A DNA stretch of 64,000 nt. Origin: Syntrophobacteraceae bacterium. Lineage in GTDB: Bacteria; Desulfobacterota; Syntrophobacteria; Syntrophobacterales; Syntrophobacteraceae. The position numbers were made by a program, and so were the translations under genes. The stretch is from contig JARLHO010000050.1 in the NCBI GenBank assembly GCA_031292215.1, positions 18,582 through 82,581 of the forward strand, written 5' to 3'. The notes under the pieces are model-generated. The model worked only from the letters and a program-made list of their open reading frames with translations. It was not told where the DNA came from and did not search any database. Numbering within the stretch: the stretch's first letter is position 1; each line of letters opens with the position of its first letter. Positions 57,072 to 64,000 of the stretch are shown in pieces.

Positions 57072-57113
57072 AAGATTAATCCGATGGATGGCGCTTTGCT
57101 CCACCCATCCGAC
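57072..57113 (-). repeat. Dispersed CGCAACCCATC-type repeat, reverse copy R3
   Basis: GATTAATCCGATGGATGGCG followed by CTTTGCTCCACCCATCCGAC is the reverse form of R1 and R2. It stops 3 bases before the ATG of the PEP-synthase-like gene and leaves no ribosome site there. Confidence 0.65.
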
Positions 57114-57115
57114 AG

Positions 57116-59770
57116 ATGATTCCTATGAGCATGGGCAAGCTATCGACGTTTCTGAAACGGAAATTGTTTCGAAAAGATCCCTCGGAGATCCATGAGGGAT
57201 CGAGCGCGGAAGAGCTGCGCGCCGCCTTCAAGTCGCGCTACCTCTGCTTCAGGCTTTTGCTTAGCGCAAACAATAAGGCCCTGGAGATCATGGCCGACTT
57301 GCAGGAGGCGCTAAGGGGAAACCGCCCCTTCGGCATGTCCCTTGTGCGAGCCGATACGACTGCTGTTTCGGTAAACGTTTTCCGTATGATCCAGAACCTG
57401 GATCGTCTGGCGCCGGGCAAGTACTCTATTCTTTTTAACAGGTTCAAGGAGATCGAAGAAGAGGTCGAAGGAAATCTTGCGGCAAGGAAGCTGTCGTTTG
57501 GCGAGGAGTTGGTCATACCTCTTGAGGGAATCGATAAAGACATGGCCGACCAGGTCGGAAGCAAAATGGCGAGCCTTGGAGAGGTGAAAAATGTGTTGGC
57601 CCTCCCGGTTCCAAACGGTTTTGTCGTCTCCTCGGCCGCCTACCGCAAGTTCTTCGAACACAACGATCTACAGGCTGAGATCGACCGGCTCCTGCAGACC
57701 TCCTCCATGGATGAGATGGATAATCTCTATGAATTGAGCGCCAACATCCAGCAGTTGATAATCGGATCGACCATCCCCGGGGAGCTGGAAACGGCGATCG
57801 TGGAGGCCTACCGGGCACTTGAGGCAAAAACCTTGCCCGGCGTGAAAATATCGATGCGCAGCAGCGCTCTTGGCGAGGACTCCGCCGGGACTTCCTTTGC
57901 GGGTCAATACCGTTCGGAGTTAAATGTCGGCGAGGAAAACGTACTGCAGGCCTACAAAGAGATCGTGGCCGGCAAATATAATCTGCAGGCCATTTTCTAC
58001 CGGCTAAATCGCGGGATCCTGGATGAAGACATCGCGATGTGCGTGGGCGCCATGGTGATGATCAATGCTTCGGCGGGGGGTGTCATGTATTCTCGTAACC
58101 CGCTAGACATCCGGGATGACTCCGTTTTATTAAGTTCCGCCTGGGGTTTGCCCAAATCGATTGTCGATGGCGGGATGGAATCGGATTTGTTTGTCGTATC
58201 TCGTAAGAGCCCCATGACCGTCACGGTTCGAGAGATCGGAACCAAGAATCTCAAATTCGCCTGCGATGCGGAAGAAGGCGTCTGCCGCATGGAGGTTGCC
58301 GGGGAGCTAAACCGCATGCCCTCCCTCGATGACGCCCGCATACTGGAACTGGCCCAAATCGCCCTGATGCTCGAAGAGCACTACGGAGCGCCTCAAGATG
58401 TCGAATGGGCGCTCGATGAAAACGGCGCCCTTTTCATTTTGCAAAGCCGCACTCTGAAGCAACAGGAGCATAAGGAGCCATTGCCTCTGTCGCAGGAACG
58501 CGAAACTATTGGCTCCGATATTCTTCTTCGGGGAGGCTCTACTGCCAGCCCGGGCGCGGGATGGGGGCCGGTCTTCGTGGTGCGAAAAGATAGCGATACG
58601 CTTCTTTTTCCCCGGGGTGCGGTGCTCGTTGCCGCCCAGGCGCACCCACGCTGGGCCGCCTTGCTCGGAAGGGCCTGCGCGGTTGTTACCGAACAGGGCA
58701 GCATCGCGGGACACCTGGCCAACCTGGCACGCGAGTTCGCAGTCCCGGCGCTTTTCGGGGTCCAGGGGGCGGTCCAACGGCTCGAAAACGGCCGCGATGT
58801 AACCGTGGATGCCGATGGGCTAACCGTTTATCGCGGGCGCGTCGAAGCCCTTATCGATCAAGCTCCCGTCAGGAAAAACTTCATGGCGGGAAGCCCGGTG
58901 CACAGGATTCTTGAGGAGGTCGCAAACCATATCGTCCCCCTCCATCTCCTCGATCCCGATTCTACGATGTTTCGGCCCGAAAATTGCCAGACGTTACATG
59001 ATATCACCCGTTTTTCCCACGAAATGTCGGTGCGGGAGATGTTTAATTTTGGCAGGGACCATCGCTTTTCGGAAAAAATGAGCAAGCAGTTGGTCTGCGA
59101 AGTGCCCATGCAGTGGTGGCTGATAAACCTCGATGACGGTTTCCGGGAGGGGGTGAGGGGAAAATTCGTGTACCTGCAAGACATTGTCTCCATCCCCACG
59201 CTGGCCATCTGGGAGGGAATTACCGCGGTGCCGTGGGCGGGGCCGCCCCCGATCGACGCGAGAGGCTTTATGTCGATCCTGCTTGAAGCCGGCATAAATC
59301 CTGCTCTCGATCCGTCCATGCCCAGTCCCTACAGTGCCCGCAACTACTTCATGGTGTCCAGAAATTTTTGCAGCCTCAGTTCCCGTTTCGGTTTCCATTT
59401 TTCCACGGTCGAAGCGCTCGTTGGGGAAAGGTCCTCGGAGAATTACATCAGCTTTCAACTCAAGGGAGGCGCCGCCGACTATGACAGGAGGCTCAGGCGC
59501 GCGCGGTTTGTGGGCGAGATCCTCGAACAGTTCGGTTTTCGGGCCGAAGTAAAAGAAGACGGGGTTTTTGCGCGCATGGAGGGATATAGCGAAAATTTCA
59601 TGAAGGAACGGCTGAGAATTCTGGGGTACCTCATCATGCACACCCGTCAGTTGGATATGATCATGTCCAACGAGGCGTCTTATCAAGCCCATAGAACAAA
59701 GATACTAAAGGATATCCATGAGACGCTCAAACCGTCGGCAACGGACGCGCATATTGACAATGGCGCTTGA
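57116..59770 (+). CDS. PEP-synthase/PPDK-like protein with atypical C-terminal half
   Basis: The 884-residue protein has a helical N-terminal region of about 140 residues. The PPDK/PEP-synthase ATP-grasp domain follows (KISMRSSALGEDSAGTSFAG, GAMVMINASAGGVMYSRNPL, DVEWALDENGALFILQSRTL). A swivel domain comes next (GSTASPGAGWGP, EQGSIAGHLANLAREFAVPA), with the phospho-His in place though the motif is not the common T-S-H-A. The usual PEP/pyruvate TIM barrel is absent; instead 290 residues of another domain follow (NCQTLHDITRFSHEMSVREM, RFGFHFSTVEALVGERSSEN). It may therefore be a phosphotransfer regulator. The start lacks a ribosome site because a repeat abuts it. Confidence 0.75.
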   Translation: MIPMSMGKLSTFLKRKLFRKDPSEIHEGSSAEELRAAFKSRYLCFRLLLSANNKALEIMADLQEALRGNRPFGMSLVRADTTAVSVNVFRMIQNLDRLAPGKYSILFNRFKEIEEEVEGNLAARKLSFGEELVIPLEGIDKDMADQVGSKMASLGEVKNVLALPVPNGFVVSSAAYRKFFEHNDLQAEIDRLLQTSSMDEMDNLYELSANIQQLIIGSTIPGELETAIVEAYRALEAKTLPGVKISMRSSALGEDSAGTSFAGQYRSELNVGEENVLQAYKEIVAGKYNLQAIFYRLNRGILDEDIAMCVGAMVMINASAGGVMYSRNPLDIRDDSVLLSSAWGLPKSIVDGGMESDLFVVSRKSPMTVTVREIGTKNLKFACDAEEGVCRMEVAGELNRMPSLDDARILELAQIALMLEEHYGAPQDVEWALDENGALFILQSRTLKQQEHKEPLPLSQERETIGSDILLRGGSTASPGAGWGPVFVVRKDSDTLLFPRGAVLVAAQAHPRWAALLGRACAVVTEQGSIAGHLANLAREFAVPALFGVQGAVQRLENGRDVTVDADGLTVYRGRVEALIDQAPVRKNFMAGSPVHRILEEVANHIVPLHLLDPDSTMFRPENCQTLHDITRFSHEMSVREMFNFGRDHRFSEKMSKQLVCEVPMQWWLINLDDGFREGVRGKFVYLQDIVSIPTLAIWEGITAVPWAGPPPIDARGFMSILLEAGINPALDPSMPSPYSARNYFMVSRNFCSLSSRFGFHFSTVEALVGERSSENYISFQLKGGAADYDRRLRRARFVGEILEQFGFRAEVKEDGVFARMEGYSENFMKERLRILGYLIMHTRQLDMIMSNEASYQAHRTKILKDIHETLKPSATDAHIDNGA

Positions 59771-59855
59771 CAAAACGGCGTAACTCGAACAAGTTTTACG
59801 GGGATCGGCCCTGCTCTATGAACTCCGCCCCGGAAAAACGGCCAAAGGAGGATTT

Positions 59856-60254
59856 GTGGGAGAGAGCCTCGAAATACTTATTTTGGACGATGAATCCATC
59901 GTGGGACAACGCCTCAAGTCCGCCCTGGAAAAAGAAGGATACAGTGTCGAAGCGTTCGTTCGCTCAAGCGAGGCGGCAACGCGACTTCTTGAGAAAAATT
60001 TCGACATTGTCGTTACCGATATCCGGATGGAAGGCATGGATGGCATGCAACTCCTGGAGAGGGTGAAACGAAAGTCCCCGGAGACCAAAGTCATCATTAT
60101 CACGGGATATGCGTCCCTGGAACTCGCGCGGGAAGCAGCCGGCAAGGGGGCCTTTGATTTTATTGCAAAGCCCTTTCGAATCGGGACAATGCGCGATAAA
60201 ATCACGAAAGCCGCCAAAGCTTTGGAAAAAGAAAGGGCGGCTGTCGGAAATTAA
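59856..60254 (+). CDS. Single-domain response regulator
   Basis: The GTG at 59856 is chosen because AAAGGAGG lies just upstream. The 132-residue receiver has ILILDDESIVGQRLKSALEK, Asp in FDIVVTDIRMEGMDG, Thr in VIIITGYAS and Lys in FIAKPFRIGTM. It has no output domain. It follows the PEP-synthase-like gene by about 85 bp. Confidence 0.91.
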   Translation: MGESLEILILDDESIVGQRLKSALEKEGYSVEAFVRSSEAATRLLEKNFDIVVTDIRMEGMDGMQLLERVKRKSPETKVIIITGYASLELAREAAGKGAFDFIAKPFRIGTMRDKITKAAKALEKERAAVGN

Positions 60255-60313
60255 AAAGGAGGCATAACCTGTTCCAATTCGGGAACCGGTCTCCCCCTAA
60301 GGAGCATAGAGCG

Positions 60314-60472
60314 ATGAAAATCTACCGTAGCCCCATGGAGAAAATTCTTGATAAACAGCAAAGGGATGAGCTCATCTCCAACCCCAAAGAACCGGTCGGG
60401 ACTTTTTTCCGGAAGGTGCGTTTTACTATTTCCAAATGGAGCGACCAAATACTAAAGCTTTTCAGGCGTTGA
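60314..60472 (+). CDS. 52-residue basic protein of unknown function
   Basis: AAGGAG lies nine bases before the ATG. The product reads MKIYRSPMEKILDKQQRDEL, ISNPKEPVGTFFRKVRFTIS and KWSDQILKLFRR, amphipathic and basic. It sits between a receiver and a universal stress gene on the same strand. I do not recognise a family. The good ribosome site and position support a real gene. The rest of 60473-60622 shows nothing but a run of ten or more G at about 60509-60519. Confidence 0.6.
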   Translation: MKIYRSPMEKILDKQQRDELISNPKEPVGTFFRKVRFTISKWSDQILKLFRR

Positions 60473-60622
60473 TCGGGCTATGCCAAATTTTATGCTGAGA
60501 ACACCCCGGGGGGGGGGGAGTAGGCGATACCCGGGCGAGGTTGATTGCCGGGCGGAACTTATGGCCCTGTGCTCCCCATGTTTTGCGACCCTCACCGGTT
60601 CGCTATAAGGAAAGGACCACCG

Positions 60623-61591
60623 ATGGATAGTTCGGTTAGAGAAAGAATACTTGTCGCAAGCGATGGGTCGCAACACTCGGTTCAAATGATTGACTACGTC
60701 TCTTCGATCCTTGACCCCGGACGGTTTGAGGTGGTGCTCTATCACGTAGTCACAAGGGTCCCGGAATCTTTTATCGATTTTGAGGGAAAAGTCCCCGCTT
60801 ATCATTACGAACTGATAAGCGTTGAGCAATGGGAGCAAAAGCAGCGGGAGGCGATCACCGCCTTCATGGAAAAAGCGAGGTCGATTCTTGTAAACGCCGG
60901 ATTTTCCGATGAGGCGGTAACGGTAAAGGTCGAAGACAGAAAGACCGGTATTGTGCAAGACATCGTCGCCGAATCGCAAAACGGTTACCGGGCGCTAGTC
61001 CTTGGGCGAAAAGGGCTAAGCGATCTAAAGGATTTCATGCTGGGCTCGGTTGCCGAGCACCTTCTGGGGCTTGTTCGAATACCGCTGTGGGTTGTTGGCG
61101 CAAGCAGCCCTCCGGCCAAGGTCCTGGCGTGCCTGGACGGATCCGATGAGGCGATGCGCTCACTCTCGCACTTGGCCGACGTGCTGGATGGTTCCGCCAA
61201 TATGGAAATCAAACTGTTCCACGCGGTTCGCACCTTTCACAGTTTCAGAAATTTTGTGCGCGAAGTTTTTTCATCGGAGGCCGACAAGGATGCCTTGGAA
61301 AGAGTCCACGGCGAGTTGGACCGGGTTGCCTCGATGATGCAACCCTCCTTCGATAAGGCCAGGGAAATTCTTACTTCCCGAGGGCTTGACCCGGCAAGGA
61401 TCGATCAAAAGATCGTGCGCGATGTGAGCAACTCGGCCCACGCCATTATGCAGGAAGCCGAAGAAGGCGGCTACGACACGATCGTCGTCGGCAGAAGAGG
61501 GCTTTCGAGAGTCGAGGAATTCACCATGGGACGTATCAGCAGAAGGGTCATCCATATGGCGAAAAACAGGACCGTCTGGGTGGTCTGCTGA
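60623..61591 (+). CDS. Tandem universal stress protein
   Basis: The ATG at 60623 follows AAGGAAAGGACC. The 322-residue protein has two Usp domains. The first starts RILVASDGSQHSVQMIDYVS and ends ALVLGRKGLSDLKDFMLGSV with LVRIPLWVVG. The second starts KVLACLDGSDEAMRSLSHLA and ends TIVVGRRGLSRVEEFTMGRI with RTVWVVC. Both keep the G-x2-G/R-x9-G(S/R) nucleotide-binding signature, so each may bind ATP. It is followed 14 bp later by a kinase gene, probably one operon. Confidence 0.92.
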   Translation: MDSSVRERILVASDGSQHSVQMIDYVSSILDPGRFEVVLYHVVTRVPESFIDFEGKVPAYHYELISVEQWEQKQREAITAFMEKARSILVNAGFSDEAVTVKVEDRKTGIVQDIVAESQNGYRALVLGRKGLSDLKDFMLGSVAEHLLGLVRIPLWVVGASSPPAKVLACLDGSDEAMRSLSHLADVLDGSANMEIKLFHAVRTFHSFRNFVREVFSSEADKDALERVHGELDRVASMMQPSFDKAREILTSRGLDPARIDQKIVRDVSNSAHAIMQEAEEGGYDTIVVGRRGLSRVEEFTMGRISRRVIHMAKNRTVWVVC

Positions 61592-61605
61592 TAGAGCGGT
61601 GAACC

Positions 61606-63393
61606 GTGGGCTTTGGCCATGAAACGGCGTTTGATATGAGCGAACCCCTCGTGGCGCCCGGCGTCGAAGAGAAGCGCTATTATGCGTCTTTGACCAGGAA
61701 CATGGTCCTGATCATAATGGTTGTCTCCTTTACTCCGCTCATCCTGATAACCGGTCTTATCGGCTACTTTTTTGAGACCTATTATCGGGCAAAAGTCTTG
61801 CAGAACCTCTACGAGATGGTGGAAAAACATCGGCAGCACATAAATTCATTTTTAAACGAAAGACTCTTGAATATATCGTTTATAGCCGATTCCTATTCAT
61901 ATGACCAATTATCCAACCAGAAATTTCTAAGCGATAAGCTCGCCACTCTCCAAGCCGTTTATCCGGGTGTTTATGTCGATTGGGGAGTCTTGCAATCCAA
62001 TGGCGCTCAGATTGCCTACGCCGGCAAGTTTAAGCTTTTGAACGTAAACTATGGTGCGGCCGATTGGTTCCGGGAAGCCCGTAAGAAAGACCATTACGTA
62101 TCCGATGTTTTTCTTGGCGTTCGCCGTGAGCCTCACTTTCTTATCTGCCTGAGAAAAAGGCAGGGAGACCGGGAGTGGCTTGTTCGGGCAACGGTCAACT
62201 TCGCCGCCTTCAATTCCGTGGTGGAAGAGATCCACATCGGGGAGACCGGATCGGCCTTTATAGTAAACAATAATGGGACGCTTCAGTCCCGCCCGGGGAT
62301 CAAACCCATCGACAACCTTCTCGGCCTGCTGCAAATGACTTCATGGGGCGGGGGAAAAGGGGCGGGGAAAACCGAAATCGCCGGATTTCGCGCGCCGCAA
62401 GTCCAAATGATCCCCACCGGAAATGGTGTGACCGGAGTTGTTCGAAACCGGGACAGGAATTTTCTTTTCATCCTCATGCCTCTAAAGTCCGGCGATTGGA
62501 CTCTGGTGTATCAGCAGGAAAGAGATGACGCCTTTTCGCAGATCAACCGGGCAAGAACCATCGCCCTGGTTATCTTTTTCCCGGGATGCCTGGCGATTGT
62601 GCTGGTTACCCTTTTTGTCTCGCGCAAGATGGTCCAAAGAATCGAGAAGGCCGAACGGGAAAAGGAGCTGATGAACAGGCAGGTAATAGAGGCGGGAAAG
62701 CTTGCTTCGATAGGAGAGCTCGCAGCGGGTGTGGCCCACGAGATCAATAATCCGGTCGCGGTGATGGTCGAGGAGGCCGGTTGGATGGAAGACCTGCTGG
62801 GAGATGAGAAACTCGGCGATTGCCCGAACGCAGAGGAGTTCAGACGCTGCCTCGGGCAGATAAAAATTCAGGGACGCCGGTGCAAGGAGATAACCCACAA
62901 GCTGCTTAGCTTTGCGCGAAAGACCGACCCTGTTCCCCGCTTGATCCGGATAAACGATATACTCGGGGAAATAGTAGACATTTGCAAACAGCGCTCAAAA
63001 ATCAATAACGTCCCCATTTTGACCGAATTGACCCGGGACCTGCCGCTCATTTCCGCCTCCCCCTCCGAAATGCAGCAGGTTTTCATTAATCTCATAAATA
63101 ATGCGATAGACGCGAGCGGGGAGGGCGGAACAATTACAATCCGGAGCAGGCTGGAAGAAGGTTCGGTGGTAATTGACATTGAAGACACCGGGCAGGGAAT
63201 TCCCGGAGATATTTTGGAGCGCGTATTCGATCCTTTTTTTACTACCAAGCCGGTCGGAAAAGGGACAGGTCTGGGACTTTCGATCTGCTATGGAATCGTA
63301 AAAAAACTAGGCGGCAGTATCACAGTCGATAGTATGGTGGGCGCCGGCACGACCTTCCATGTGCATATACCGCTTGCAGGCAGGGCCTTGTGA
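61606..63393 (+). CDS. Membrane histidine kinase with periplasmic Cache-type sensor
   Basis: The 595-residue protein has a membrane helix at about 33-55 (VLIIMVVSFTPLILITGLIG) and a sensor of about 240 residues (VDWGVLQSNGAQIAYAGKFK, HYVSDVFLGVRREPHFLICL). A second helix is at about 315-340. HisKA has GVAHEINNPVAV (His near 378). The ATPase has FINLINNAIDAS, DTGQGIPGD and GKGTGLGLS. The sensor is related to that of the kinase at 50771. The start is uncertain: GTG 61606 or ATG 61636, neither with a strong ribosome site. It is the last gene of the island. Confidence 0.9.
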   Translation: MGFGHETAFDMSEPLVAPGVEEKRYYASLTRNMVLIIMVVSFTPLILITGLIGYFFETYYRAKVLQNLYEMVEKHRQHINSFLNERLLNISFIADSYSYDQLSNQKFLSDKLATLQAVYPGVYVDWGVLQSNGAQIAYAGKFKLLNVNYGAADWFREARKKDHYVSDVFLGVRREPHFLICLRKRQGDREWLVRATVNFAAFNSVVEEIHIGETGSAFIVNNNGTLQSRPGIKPIDNLLGLLQMTSWGGGKGAGKTEIAGFRAPQVQMIPTGNGVTGVVRNRDRNFLFILMPLKSGDWTLVYQQERDDAFSQINRARTIALVIFFPGCLAIVLVTLFVSRKMVQRIEKAEREKELMNRQVIEAGKLASIGELAAGVAHEINNPVAVMVEEAGWMEDLLGDEKLGDCPNAEEFRRCLGQIKIQGRRCKEITHKLLSFARKTDPVPRLIRINDILGEIVDICKQRSKINNVPILTELTRDLPLISASPSEMQQVFINLINNAIDASGEGGTITIRSRLEEGSVVIDIEDTGQGIPGDILERVFDPFFTTKPVGKGTGLGLSICYGIVKKLGGSITVDSMVGAGTTFHVHIPLAGRAL

Positions 63394-63425
63394 TCGGTGA
63401 CGGGGCCTCCCGGAAAACCATTCCT

Positions 63426-63472
63426 ATTCATGAGTTGAAGATTGACTCGATGGGTTGCGCTTTGCGCTCCAC
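63426..63472 (-). repeat. Dispersed CGCAACCCATC-type repeat, reverse copy R4
   Basis: ATTCATGAGTTGAAGATTGA followed by CTCGATGGGTTGCGCTTTGC matches R2 in reverse. It lies 33 bp after the kinase stop and directly before the larger repeat. Confidence 0.65.
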
Positions 63473-63482
63473 TTCGCAACGG

Positions 63483-63713
63483 GCCGGGTCCGATCGCCCC
63501 CCTTTTTTGCAAAGCTTACAATTACCCGCACATGCGCCCACTTACCACTTAGCGGAGAACCCCAAGAAGGGGCTTGGCCTGATCGCCCCCTTTTTTTGCA
63601 AAGGGGGGTTGGGGGGAATTACTTTGCCGGCGCCGGAAAAAACGAAACAACTGTCCAATTCACATCAGTTCGGGGGCAAGGATCCGGTCAAAAACGAGCG
63701 ACGATTTAAGCTA
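63483..63713 (+). repeat. Dispersed ~225-bp repeat, copy B
   Basis: It matches 41101-41327 over its full length (GATCGCCCCCCTTTTTTGCA, GCCGGCGCCGGAAAAAACGA, GAGCGACGATTTAAGCTAG at the end). It runs directly into a transposase frame on the right. Confidence 0.85.
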
Positions 63714-64000
63714 GCCCAAGTTTGCGCGGAGCGTAGAGTGACGGAAAATCATGCGCGAAGAAGGCGGAAAATGGAGTCTTTGCAGACGGAGATTCCCGAA
63801 AAGGGACCCGTGGAATGGATTATTGCCCAGACAGATGGAACGATGGTCCCCATCGTAATAACGGATTCGGATGGCCAGGAGCAAAGGTGTGGCGACAGAC
63901 GCAAAAACCGGAAAGTGGCGTGGCAGGAGGGCAGACTCACTCTTGCTCGGCAAAAGGGATCCGCGACCCCTGTTTTCGGTGCTACTATGGAGGGGCTGGA
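63714..64000 (+). pseudogene. ISKra4-type transposase fragment (5' truncated, runs off the window)
   Basis: The frame through 63771 (ATG) reads MESLQTEIPEKGPVEWIIAQ, TDGTMVPIVITDSDGQEQRC and GDRRKNRKVAWQEGRLTLAR, then QKGSATPVFGATMEGL. This fits the middle of ISKra4-family transposases (D-G-x-M-I/V-P-I ... DRRKxRxVxWxExRL...ATPVYGAT). The N-terminal 150 or so residues of the family are missing; repeat B stands in their place. Whether the 3' part is intact cannot be seen. Confidence 0.72.

Overview
The window looks like the chromosome of a Desulfobacterota (deltaproteobacterial) anaerobe, perhaps near Syntrophobacterales. This is inferred from protein character only: CheY-like/SulP/universal-stress gene sets, many NtrC-type regulators, moderate-to-high GC, and an ISKra4-type transposase at the edge. 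No rRNA gene is present to confirm it.

Layout. 1-8.5 kb is housekeeping: purF (5' part), carB and carA on the minus strand, then glnE on the plus strand. glnE carries two copies of a 50-bp palindrome-like repeat, read in two different frames. 8.5-9.8 kb holds a broken Uma2-type gene and an unrecognised coiled-coil gene. 9.9-29.2 kb is a stress and envelope island: BON proteins, a phospholipase D-type enzyme, GH57, CreA, CsbD-like proteins, a YXWGXW-type protein, a SYLF/Ysc84 protein, an RpoH-type sigma factor, a Spy/CpxP-like protein, a DUF1269-type protein and a universal stress protein. At its centre is a histidine kinase/NtrC-type regulator pair (18.2-21.6 kb). Five copies of a two-site dyad element lie 101-104 bp upstream of -24/-12 (sigma54) promoter matches, one on the minus strand. 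I read this as an undescribed sigma54 stress regulon controlled by the adjacent pair.

29.4-38.6 kb is a sugar-phosphate cluster: glycogen phosphorylase, slipin, phosphoketolase, class I aldolase and a HAD phosphatase. Remnants of transaldolase, glgX, a HAD enzyme and acetate kinase lie between the intact genes. 38.66-40.79 kb is a decayed integrative element in the initiator tRNA gene, with an 89-bp direct repeat at each end and a broken tyrosine integrase. 41.7-43.5 kb holds a nitrilase-like protein that seems to lack its catalytic Cys, and a radical SAM activase-like enzyme.

43.4-63.4 kb is a large signalling island. It has one NtrC-type regulator, three membrane histidine kinases with periplasmic sensors, several single-domain receivers, a TauE/SafE exporter behind a sigma54 promoter, a SulP transporter with a large cytoplasmic insertion, a cytidylate-kinase-like/BON-like/receiver fusion, a PEP-synthase-like protein with an atypical C-terminal half, and a tandem universal stress protein. 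The right end has a dispersed ~225-bp repeat joined to a truncated transposase gene.
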